Positions 1 through 5,608 of a stretch of 7,438 nt of DNA are shown here, one piece after another. A program made the position numbers and the translations under genes. Numbering within the stretch: the stretch's first letter is position 1; each line of letters begins with the position of its first letter. This stretch comes from Nitrososphaerota archaeon (GTDB lineage Archaea; Thermoproteota; Nitrososphaeria; Nitrososphaerales; Gagatemarchaeaceae), in NCBI GenBank assembly GCA_005877185.1, contig VBPQ01000038.1:1-7438 (forward strand), in the 5' to 3' direction. A model generated the notes under the pieces. It was not told the DNA's origin, searched no databases, and saw only the letters and a program-made list of their open reading frames with translations.

Positions 1-2
1 TC

Positions 3-1145
3 GCATCAATGGTAGTACTCTCCCTGCTGATGAGCGCGAGCGTATTCGCATACACCACGCGCATGTCACACCTATCGAGCTTCGCATCACCGCCCGCAGC
101 CGCCGATGCATCAACGACAACAACCAGCGAGACAGAGCACGAAAACGCCCAAGTCACACAGAGCACGCACACCAGCCAGAACGAAGGGCAACAGGGTGAA
201 CACCTCCTCGAGTTCAAGCTCGTCAACTTCACCGCTACTGCTGCTGGGAAGGGCGATGCAGAAGTGCAGATTAATGGGACTAACGTGAGAGTCCTCATCC
301 AGGTGGAGCACGCCATACAGAGCGCCCAATACAAGGTAGATTTGGTGGTGTCACAAACTCCCACCTTCATCGTCTCCTCGGCTTTCTGCTCGGGCACGCT
401 GGGCAATTTCGTCACCAGCGATGAAGGAGAGGCTGAGGTGAAGCTGTCAATGATTCTCAGCACTGGCACCCCGTTCCTGGGACTGGTTCTCTGCACAAAT
501 GGAATTCCCGCACTAGTCTCGGACCCGCTCACACGCCAGGCGACAATCACGCCGCGCACGAATGGGAGCGATTCAGAAGAGACTCACCAGGTCAACGCCA
601 AGCAGGAGGACCAGGACGACGAGAGCCAGATAAAGACGGCAGAGGACACGAAGCAAATTCCAGATGTGGTCCAGGTGTCCGGCTCTGGATCTACGATCAC
701 CCAGCTCGATCCAAAGTTCAGCGTCTCCGTCAGCAGGCCAAGTGACAACTCTCTCGTCGTCTCCATCTCAGGGGCCAACATCACGGGACCGAGAGTGCTC
801 CTCATCAGCCTCACGAAGGACGCTGGAGCATTGGCGTCTCCCGGGTCGCTGAGTGTGAGGTTCGACGGGACTCAGGTAGCCGAGGCCTCATCAGCATCAC
901 AGATCTTCAGCGGGACGTCCGCAAGCCCTCCGAGCTTCATCGTCCTGCTCACATCGAGTGGAGCTGATCTGCTCGTCTTCGTACCACACTTCTCGGCACA
1001 CCTAATCGAGATGCTGGCTGCTGCGCCTGCGGGCGCATTCGCAGCAGAAGCGCCTCTGTTGCTTGCCGCGTTCGTTGCATTGACCGCTCTCTCAGCGGTC
1101 GCATACATGAGGAGAAAGAGATTCGCTGCTCCCGCAGCCCTCTAG
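3..1145 (+). CDS. Membrane-anchored surface protein, two beta-rich domains (5' partial)
   Basis: No family is recognised. The frame is open to the left window edge. The first visible Met is at position 9, but the hydrophobic run after it (MVVLSLLMSASVFAY) has no positively charged n-region, so the true start is probably upstream. Numbering from that Met, residues 1-15 look like the core of a signal peptide and 28-65 are a Ser/Thr/Gln/Glu-rich linker. Residues 66-182 form a beta-rich domain with two cysteines (C127, C162) that could form a disulphide. Residues 190-217 are a strongly acidic linker and about 218-335 a second beta-rich domain ending in a PHFSAHLIE segment. Residues about 345-367 are a hydrophobic span followed by the basic tail MRRKRF, so the bulk should lie outside the cell with a C-terminal anchor. 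At least four N-glycosylation sequons are visible (NFT, NGT, NGS, NIT). The topology is inferred from sequence only; ligand and role are unknown. Confidence 0.8.
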   Translation, partial: ASMVVLSLLMSASVFAYTTRMSHLSSFASPPAAADASTTTTSETEHENAQVTQSTHTSQNEGQQGEHLLEFKLVNFTATAAGKGDAEVQINGTNVRVLIQVEHAIQSAQYKVDLVVSQTPTFIVSSAFCSGTLGNFVTSDEGEAEVKLSMILSTGTPFLGLVLCTNGIPALVSDPLTRQATITPRTNGSDSEETHQVNAKQEDQDDESQIKTAEDTKQIPDVVQVSGSGSTITQLDPKFSVSVSRPSDNSLVVSISGANITGPRVLLISLTKDAGALASPGSLSVRFDGTQVAEASSASQIFSGTSASPPSFIVLLTSSGADLLVFVPHFSAHLIEMLAAAPAGAFAAEAPLLLAAFVALTALSAVAYMRRKRFAAPAAL

Positions 1146-1155
1146 CTCCCCATCC

Positions 1156-1170
1156 ACTTCTTTTTCTCAG
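1156..1170 (+). terminator. Pyrimidine-rich terminator after the surface protein gene
   Basis: A T-rich tract (CTTCTTTTTCTC) begins about 12 bases after the stop codon at 1143-1145. Archaeal transcription commonly ends at such oligo-T tracts without a stem. I see no convincing hairpin directly before it. Confidence 0.4.
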
Positions 1171-1390
1171 TCACGCACCGCAGTTCTTATTTCAGGTCGC
1201 TTCCCAGGCGCGCCTTACCCGGCCTCAACAATTCGACACCAATCCCGAAACTAAAAGGGGATTTCGAGCCGGGTGAGAGAGCTCGAGAGGCTCACGAATC
1301 GGGACTGCCTTTGCTTGGGCGTCGCAGGCGGCTATTTCCGTCATTCCGCCACCTCAGCTGGGCTGTAAGCTTCGGCGGTTACTAGATGAC
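1171..1390. other. Intergenic stretch with possible competing RNA stems
   Basis: No supported gene lies here. Several complementary segments are present. ACCCGGCCTC (1217-1226) can pair with GAGCCGGGT (1266-1274) with one bulged base. TCCCGA (1243-1248) can pair with TCGGGA (1289-1294). GTGAG (1273-1277) can pair with CTCAC (1281-1285 region). The first two pairings cross each other, so they would form a pseudoknot or be alternatives. This may be a small structured RNA or chance in GC-rich DNA. No tRNA signature or known RNA family is recognised. Confidence 0.2.
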
Positions 1391-1393
1391 AGG

Positions 1394-1412
1394 GGCGCCA
1401 AAAAAATCGGCG
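1394..1412 (-). terminator. Oligo-T terminator for the DUF2795-like gene
   Basis: On the minus strand a run of seven T (plus-strand A at 1400-1406) sits about 19-25 bases downstream of the stop codon at 1425. It is flanked by a short GCC/GGC complement. This fits an archaeal oligo-T terminator. Confidence 0.5.
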
Positions 1413-1424
1413 TGGGCACACTGG

Positions 1425-1628
1425 CTAGACGCCGACTGCCTTTCTCACATCGGCAGCTGTGTTAAAGGTGCCGTGCGGCAGCGCCTTTGCGAACCAGTCC
1501 TTTTCCGACTTGCTGAATTCAGACATCCCGCTGCATGCAGTCATTATGTCGTTGCAGGAGGCAGGATACATCACGTCGTCGCCTATGTGTGCCGCGTACT
1601 TCTTCTTCTGGGCGGTGGTTAATTCCAC
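1425..1628 (-). CDS. DUF2795-like small protein
   Basis: This 67-residue protein is read from a GTG start at 1628. It carries the pattern I associate with DUF2795 (PF11387): a YPAS motif at residues 21-24, a helical middle, and an F-N-T-A-A-D-V-x-K-A ending at residues 55-64, matching the family's typical 'ysspaDVxkal' close. The family is small and mostly of unknown function, and I would not assign a role. Support for the gene is good. A TATA box CTTAAATA on the minus strand (1657-1650) is centred 25 bases before the GTG, as expected for a leaderless transcript, and a T7 terminator follows the stop. Two cysteines (C25, C32) are visible. The gene is divergent from the AbrB antitoxin gene, with 123 bases between the start codons. 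Confidence 0.75.
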   Translation of the reverse strand: MELTTAQKKKYAAHIGDDVMYPASCNDIMTACSGMSEFSKSEKDWFAKALPHGTFNTAADVRKAVGV

Positions 1629-1649
1629 AGGTCGCCTGCGGGCTATCGC

Positions 1650-1657
1650 TATTTAAG
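1650..1657 (-). promoter_or_regulatory. TATA box for the DUF2795-like gene
   Basis: CTTAAATA on the minus strand is centred about 25 bases upstream of the GTG start at 1628. This matches archaeal TATA-box spacing to a leaderless start site. Confidence 0.6.
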
Positions 1658-1720
1658 AATTCGACCGGCGCCTATCTTGAGCGCCCCTCACATCGTAGAA
1701 ATCGGGAGCGAGGGATGTGC

Positions 1721-1726
1721 TTAATA
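1721..1726 (+). promoter_or_regulatory. TATA box for the AbrB antitoxin gene
   Basis: TTAATA is centred about 28 bases before the ATG at 1752, implying a leaderless or nearly leaderless mRNA. A 6-base inverted repeat (CACATC at 1689-1694, GATGTG at 1714-1719) lies just upstream. The pentamer TGGTA occurs three times (1736, 1745, 1753) across the expected start site. Either could be an autoregulatory site, but that is speculative. Confidence 0.5.
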
Positions 1727-1751
1727 GTCCCATTATGGTATTAGTGGTAGA

Positions 1752-2027
1752 ATGGTAGAAGCCATAACGACGATAGACAAGGCGGGGAGGGTGGTAATCC
1801 CCAAGGAGATCAGGGAGAGGATGAACCTGAAGGGGGATAGCGCGCTCCTCGTGGCGGAGACAAAAGGGGGTGTCCTGATCCTGAAGAAACTCGACATAAA
1901 GGAAATCGCCGACCGGCTCAGAGTGGAGCTTAAGGGGAGAGACGTGGATGAAATGGCTAGGAGGGTCGAGGAGGAGTCGAATGAACGAGTCAGAAAGGGA
2001 GAGCACCCCAAGACGCTTCGTGGTTAG
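1752..2027 (+). CDS. AbrB/SpoVT-family antitoxin (VapB-like)
   Basis: This 91-residue protein has a classic N-terminal AbrB/MazE/SpoVT swapped-hairpin DNA-binding domain at about residues 3-48. Visible motifs are ITTIDKAGRVVIPKEIRERM, the hallmark 'D-x-x-G-R-v-v-I-P-k-x-i-R' signature, followed by a beta strand near GGVLILKK. Residues 50-91 form a charged helical tail, the part that normally wraps around and inhibits a partner toxin. Such proteins repress their own operon and neutralise a PIN RNase (VapC). The partner frame overlaps its 3' end by 47 bases, but only the N-terminal fragment of that PIN protein remains. This copy is therefore probably an orphan antitoxin, and the frame itself is intact. 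The start is supported by the TATA box about 28 bases upstream. Confidence 0.85.
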   Translation: MVEAITTIDKAGRVVIPKEIRERMNLKGDSALLVAETKGGVLILKKLDIKEIADRLRVELKGRDVDEMARRVEEESNERVRKGEHPKTLRG

Positions 2028-2103
2028 CACAAACGTCTTCGTTTCTGCGATAAAGCCGTTCTCAAGGCTCGGCCGAAAGTTAATTCAAACTAAAGATTGG
2101 TGA
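1981..2103 (+). pseudogene. N-terminal fragment of a PIN-domain (VapC-type) toxin
   Basis: This 40-codon frame starts with an ATG inside the antitoxin gene and ends at TGA 2101-2103. It contains RRFVVSTNVFVSAIKPFSR, the first beta strand and helix of a PIN domain, followed by GRKLIQTKD. PIN RNases are normally about 130-150 residues, so only the first quarter is present. The usual first metal-binding Asp of the 'DTN' motif is Ser here (AGC at 2026-2028), so even this part lacks a catalytic residue. Its place directly after an AbrB antitoxin fits a former vapBC operon. The missing middle and C-terminus resemble the degraded sequence at 4831-5150. Family assignment is from motif recognition; decay is inferred from truncation plus loss of the Asp. 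Confidence 0.7.
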
Positions 2104-2275
2104 AGCGTCTCTGGAGGTCGCTGGCGAGGAGGCGACGAGAATGGTCGTTCTCGGCGAACCAGGCGATTTTGAGGTTCTCGGGGCGGATGCACTTGAGGGC
2201 TTGGGGCGGGAGGTTGATCCGACGACTAAGGAGCTGAGGAGGGTAAGGACCTTGGCGGCGTTCTTGTCAGCCTGA
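2084..2275 (+). pseudogene. C-terminal remnant of a clan AA (retropepsin-like) aspartic protease
   Basis: The frame is open from just after an in-frame TAA at 2081-2083 to TGA at 2273-2275. It encodes about 63 residues with no start codon near its 5' end. The stretch MVVLGEPGDFEVLGADALEG followed by LGREVDPTTKEL closely resembles the C-terminal half of small archaeal clan AA aspartic proteases, whose typical pattern is 'vvlGe.gd..lLGv.tLE.LGl.vDp.t..L'. The N-terminal half with the catalytic D-[ST]-G motif is absent: the sequence to the left is the PIN fragment in another frame. I therefore read it as a broken gene joined to the PIN fragment. The match is by recognition, without an alignment. 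Confidence 0.6.
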
Positions 2276-2450
2276 CCCGCATCGTGTCGCTCATGCGCGA
2301 CAGTTTGCGCTAATACTCGGAATGAGAAGAAGCCATCCTCTCCCGGAGGCCAGTATGTGCCAAAGTTCAGTAAGGAAATACTAGAAAACAAATCTCTGTG
2401 ATTTGGCGGTACAGCTAAAATAACGCGCGAAGATAATCACCCGTAGAAGA
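2276..2450. other. Short intergenic stretch before the FN3 protein
   Basis: No supported gene is present. In the same frame as the protease remnant, after its stop, another 40-odd codons are open to TGA at 2399-2401 (ending KFSKEILENKSL). This could be more decayed coding sequence, but I cannot assign it. The promoter for the next gene occupies the last part. Confidence 0.3.
2416..2423 (+). promoter_or_regulatory. TATA box for the FN3 surface protein
   Basis: TAAAATAA is centred about 31 bases before the ATG at 2451. It predicts a leader of only a few bases, and no ribosome binding site is seen. Confidence 0.5.
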
Positions 2451-4814
2451 ATGCGTCAAGACGGGAGAATACAATTACTCGAATTCTTCGTTGCAACTCT
2501 TCTCCTGTCTTTGCTCATCACAGGAACCGGCACTCCCCTTAAGGCCGCTTCTGGCAGCCCAACTATTGTACAAGAATTCCTCAACGATAGTTTCGACAAT
2601 GGCCTCGCCGGGTGGACTTACTTTGGTGATACGGGATATCAACTAACTCTAGACATCACAACGGGTCAACCGGCACCCTCGGCACACATTAGCGGAGACG
2701 CATGGCTAAGCGAGTGCTCCATTCATGGCATGAGCAAAGTGGTCACCATATCAAACCTCACTGGGCCGTTGATCTTGTCGGTCAACTACAGAGCTGCGTC
2801 TGACATTTCCGACGTCACGACAAATGCGGAGGTCAACGTAGTGGATCCCGCGACAAATGCAGTCCTGTTCACACACCGCCTTGTGAACGGGGGGACCACT
2901 GATTCCGGGTGGCAGTCGTACTCGATGAATATCGCTACCTCTGTAAACGGGAAAAGCAGAATCGTTCTTGAATTCAATCTGTACGATTGTTGGAGCGCTG
3001 ACTGGCACGAAAACAACTGGTATGACAACGTAAGGTTGTATGAAACAACCACCTACTCAGCACCTCCCGGCGCGCCGACAAACCTTTCCGCATCTCCGGT
3101 ATCGTCAACACAGATCGCCCTTAGCTGGAGCGCGCCATCAAACAATGGCGGCTCTCCCATCATAGGATACAGGGTGGAGAGGTCGGCTGATAACGGGGCG
3201 ACGTGGTCCATCGTTACCAACACCGGTAATGGAACCGCATACACCGATGGCGGACTCGCTCGAACAACAACCTACACGTACAGAGTATCGGCTTTGAACC
3301 TTGGTAACAACAATCCATCTGCCCCGTCCAATACCGCATCAGCCACCACTCCCTACGCAACAATAAGCGTCTGGGCGTCATGGATGACATGCTGCTATGG
3401 TGATGCCCAATTCGGTGGACAAACAGACAGCGCTCCAGTGCAACTGAAGGTGTATGCCCCGGACAATGAGCTGATACTGAATCGGACAATTACTTCCAGC
3501 GGATATTTCGGAGGAAACTTCGCGTGCCAGAGATCGCAAGGCAAGGGCAACTACGTGATTGTTGCCTCATACGCCGGCAAGGTGTCTGCACAATTTGAAC
3601 TTGGGTCGTGGATAAACAACGATCCCGTCGTGTACATTAGCCAAGCATTAGAGAATACGGACGGATCGGTCTGGGTCAACGGAAGAGTAGCTAATGGAAT
3701 TGCGGGAGAACAAGTCTCAGTATCCGTACACAACTCGACAGGTTCTACCACGGCAACCGTCGTAACGGGAACTAATACGCACGCGCAGTTCCAGACAAGT
3801 ATTGGCCAAACGGCGTTTCCCACACCAGGAAACTATACCATCGTGGTAACCCACCTCCCCACTGGCGTGACCGGTAGCGCAGTATTGGCATACGCCTACC
3901 TGCCATCGGCTCCAACCGGCCTTACGGCTACAGCCGTTTCCTCTTCGCAAATCAGCCTGTCATGGAACGCTCCATCGAGCAATGGCGGGTCTCCAATAAG
4001 TCGATATGACATATACCGAAGTGCGACGTCGGGTGGCGAAGGAATTGTGGCAGTCGCCACCGTAAGTGGCTCGACTTTGACCTACACCGACGGCGGACTA
4101 ACAAGCGGGCAGGCATTCTACTACACGGTCAGGGCTGTCAACTCAGTTGGCGCCTCCCCGCCATCAAACGAGGCGAGTGCCACGACACTAGCGCCTGTCA
4201 TCGTCTTGAACGGAGTTGCGGCGACATCTGGAACCGTCTCGGTGCCACCCTACCAGGTCACCCTTCCTAGCTTTAATGCTGGTACGGGAGACAACCGTCT
4301 GCTAGTGGTCGGCGTAGAGGCGAACAACAACAACGTCGCCTCCGTGACATTTGGAGGGGTGGCGTTGACAAGGGTAGCATCTTCATTCCATAACAACGAT
4401 GCTGAGTTCTGGTACCTCGAAAACCCTGTCGGGACGGCAGACATCGTTGTCACCATGGTAGGTCCCACATCGGTGGTAGTTGGCGCATACTCTTTCTCTG
4501 GGGTCGACCAGGCAAACCCGATACCCACCACCGCCGCGACTTCTGCAACAGGAGCTGGCAGTCCGGCAATCTCCATAGCAACGCAATACCGGAACAGCTG
4601 GGTCCTTGACCTGCCATCCATTTGGGGCGGAGTGACACTTGGCTCCCCATCGTGCACACAGCAGTGGGATGTCAACTTGCCAAACCGAATCAGTGGTGCC
4701 TCGAGTTCGAAGATTACGTCAACGCCAGGCCAGGTCACCTGCAGCTGGACCGCGAGTGGGGGCGGTGACCTCTGGGATGACATCGCAATCGAGTTGAAGG
4801 CGTCAGGTTCCTAA
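2451..4814 (+). CDS. Large secreted multi-domain protein with two FN3 domains
   Basis: This 787-residue protein has a Sec signal peptide (hydrophobic core at about residues 10-25, likely cleavage near 33-36). Residues about 40-200 form a jelly-roll-like domain (FDNGLAGWTYFGDTG at its start, DCWSADWHENNWYDNVRL at its end) that resembles carbohydrate-binding modules. FN3 domain 1 spans about 204-303 and FN3 domain 2 about 485-582. Both share the pattern 'SAPt.L.a..vSs.qI.LSW.APs.nGGSPI..Y' and 'YTDGGL'. Between them, at 304-484, lie two Ig-like beta domains, the first with a Cys pair (C314, C315) and C359. Residues 583-787 form a C-terminal beta-sandwich common in secreted proteins (VTFGGVALTRV, EFWYL, YSFSGVDQ motifs), with C735 and C764. 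There is no C-terminal membrane span, so it is probably released or bound to the cell surface, perhaps through sugar binding or adhesion. No catalytic motif is seen. Many N-glycosylation sequons are present. The role is inferred. Confidence 0.88.
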   Translation: MRQDGRIQLLEFFVATLLLSLLITGTGTPLKAASGSPTIVQEFLNDSFDNGLAGWTYFGDTGYQLTLDITTGQPAPSAHISGDAWLSECSIHGMSKVVTISNLTGPLILSVNYRAASDISDVTTNAEVNVVDPATNAVLFTHRLVNGGTTDSGWQSYSMNIATSVNGKSRIVLEFNLYDCWSADWHENNWYDNVRLYETTTYSAPPGAPTNLSASPVSSTQIALSWSAPSNNGGSPIIGYRVERSADNGATWSIVTNTGNGTAYTDGGLARTTTYTYRVSALNLGNNNPSAPSNTASATTPYATISVWASWMTCCYGDAQFGGQTDSAPVQLKVYAPDNELILNRTITSSGYFGGNFACQRSQGKGNYVIVASYAGKVSAQFELGSWINNDPVVYISQALENTDGSVWVNGRVANGIAGEQVSVSVHNSTGSTTATVVTGTNTHAQFQTSIGQTAFPTPGNYTIVVTHLPTGVTGSAVLAYAYLPSAPTGLTATAVSSSQISLSWNAPSSNGGSPISRYDIYRSATSGGEGIVAVATVSGSTLTYTDGGLTSGQAFYYTVRAVNSVGASPPSNEASATTLAPVIVLNGVAATSGTVSVPPYQVTLPSFNAGTGDNRLLVVGVEANNNNVASVTFGGVALTRVASSFHNNDAEFWYLENPVGTADIVVTMVGPTSVVVGAYSFSGVDQANPIPTTAATSATGAGSPAISIATQYRNSWVLDLPSIWGGVTLGSPSCTQQWDVNLPNRISGASSSKITSTPGQVTCSWTASGGGDLWDDIAIELKASGS

Positions 4815-4830
4815 CGCCGCTAATCCGCCC

Positions 4831-5150
4831 AGAGCCACCTTTGCCCTCCTTCTGAGATTGATTACAGATGCGGAGCTGGAGCTGTTCGGCCAACCTTTGG
4901 CTGTTCGACGAGTACAAGCGACTGACGGAGGAGTTGAGTTCCCCACCTGTCCATGGACGCGAGGTGGAGAGAAGACTCGAATCGACGGGACGGGGAATCA
5001 GGGGAGCACCGTGAAGCGAACTTGTGCGCAAGAGGTACACGCTCGCCTCGGAGCAGCCGATTCCCGTCTACGACGCTAATTCATCGCTTTGTCCTCGCGC
5101 TCGGGCTGGCACTCAAGACTCTCTTGGGTCAAAGCAAAGGGAGCCCTCAC
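4831..5150 (+). pseudogene. Frameshifted remnant of a PIN-domain protein (middle and C-terminal part)
   Basis: No single frame is intact. From 4831 one frame reads RATFALLLRLITDAELELFG. Skipping one C at 4891 (GGC C AAC) continues as NLWLFDEYKRLTEELSSP in the next frame. The joined 'LLLrLI.d.eveLfGN.wL.dEYkRLtEEL' pattern is the middle of archaeal VapC-type PIN proteins. That frame stops at TGA 5012-5014. A further frame gives ELVRKRYTLASEQPIPVYDA at about 5020-5080, and another gives ALGLALKTLLGQSKG at about 5098-5142. These resemble the 'PI.DvyHAA.alktga.lvs.dkdf' end of PIN proteins, with frameshifts. The N-terminus is missing: the FN3 gene stops only 16 bases upstream. The left half matches well; the right half is weak. 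It may be the other half of the fragment at 1981-2103. Confidence 0.55.
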
Positions 5151-5512
5151 GCTAGAGGAAGCCGAGCCGCCACGTCCAGCCTTGGGTAATACTGCTTGAC
5201 GTCTCCCACACCGTATTTCTTTCTGAAGAGTTCGACGATCTCCGAAACCTCACTCTTCTCCGTTACGGTCTCGAGTCTCCCTCCGTAAGCTTGGCTCGCG
5301 ACACTTATCCTCACCAGCGGGTTCTTCAGGATGTTCTTGTACCATTGAGTTTGCGATCCTGCGACCGGGAGAAAGACGACCTCGTTGCGTCGCAGCGCAA
5401 ACCACACGGGTCTCGGAATATCTTTTCCACTCTTTCTGCCCTTGACGGACAACTGCACCTCTTCTGCGCCTTTCAGCGCCGCAAGGAGTCTGTCGGGAAC
5501 CAATGAACCCAA
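5147..5512 (-). CDS. Deazaflavin (F420)-type nitroreductase-like protein
   Basis: This 121-residue protein resembles the DDN/F420-dependent nitroreductase-like family, small split beta-barrel flavin or deazaflavin oxidoreductases. Visible features are GRKSGK at residues 25-30, the family's 'ttGRkSGkpr..pl' strand, then RPVWFAL at 34-40, FLPVAGSQTQWYKNILKNP at 47-65 matching the '...g....p.WyhNLlaNP.v.v' segment, and RISV after it. It ends close to the usual length. Substrate and cofactor cannot be told from sequence; F420 use is inferred from the family. The chosen start is TTG at 5512: a TATA box ATTAATAA on the minus strand is centred 25 bases before it, as for a leaderless mRNA. A second in-frame TTG (5503) is possible. 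The gene is divergent from the YjbR-like gene, with a possible shared operator between them. Its 3' end touches the PIN remnant. Confidence 0.75.
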   Translation of the reverse strand: MGSLVPDRLLAALKGAEEVQLSVKGRKSGKDIPRPVWFALRRNEVVFLPVAGSQTQWYKNILKNPLVRISVASQAYGGRLETVTEKSEVSEIVELFRKKYGVGDVKQYYPRLDVAARLPLA

Positions 5513-5533
5513 GGGTTGGCAAGGGATTCTGCG

Positions 5534-5541
5534 TTATTAAT
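5534..5541 (-). promoter_or_regulatory. TATA box for the nitroreductase-like gene
   Basis: ATTAATAA on the minus strand is centred about 25 bases upstream of the TTG at 5512, the same spacing as for the DUF2795-like gene. Confidence 0.55.
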
Positions 5542-5553
5542 CTTCTTTGAAGA

Positions 5554-5567
5554 TGGCACGTGTGCCA
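5554..5567. promoter_or_regulatory. Perfect 6-2-6 inverted repeat between divergent promoters
   Basis: TGGCAC-GT-GTGCCA is an exact inverted repeat lying almost midway between the two divergent TATA boxes (centres 5537 and 5580). This symmetric placement upstream of both promoters suits a dimeric regulator acting on both genes. The regulator is unknown, and the operator role is inferred from sequence and position only. Confidence 0.45.
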
Positions 5568-5576
5568 GTCCTCAGC

Positions 5577-5584
5577 TTTAATTA
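5577..5584 (+). promoter_or_regulatory. TATA box for the YjbR-like gene
   Basis: TTTAATTA is centred about 28 bases before the GTG codon at 5609. It is only about 8 bases before the upstream GTG at 5588, which decides the start in favour of 5609. Confidence 0.5.
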
Positions 5585-5608
5585 GAGGTGAGAGCGTCCG
5601 GGAGCAAA

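Noticed and set aside
1653..2030. Minus-strand open frames opposite the AbrB antitoxin gene
   Set aside because: The plus strand carries a textbook AbrB motif with a well-placed TATA box, so the opposite frames are shadows.
2080..2391. Minus-strand frame of 103 codons
   Set aside because: It is opposite the protease remnant, is low-complexity and Ser-rich, and has no promoter at the right distance.
4250..4783. Long minus-strand open frame of 177 codons
   Set aside because: It lies wholly inside the FN3 protein gene, whose domains are clear on the plus strand. It has no promoter and no recognisable motif.
4868..5014. Resemblance of LFDEYKRLTEEL to the Orc1/Cdc6 winged-helix end
   Set aside because: The upstream LLLRLITDAELELFG and the GN-x-x-L-x-x-EY arrangement fit a PIN domain much better, and no AAA+ part is present.
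4858..5079. Plus-strand frame of 73 codons as an intact gene
   Set aside because: Its first part is the PIN pattern, but the continuation is only sensible after a frameshift, so it is part of a pseudogene.
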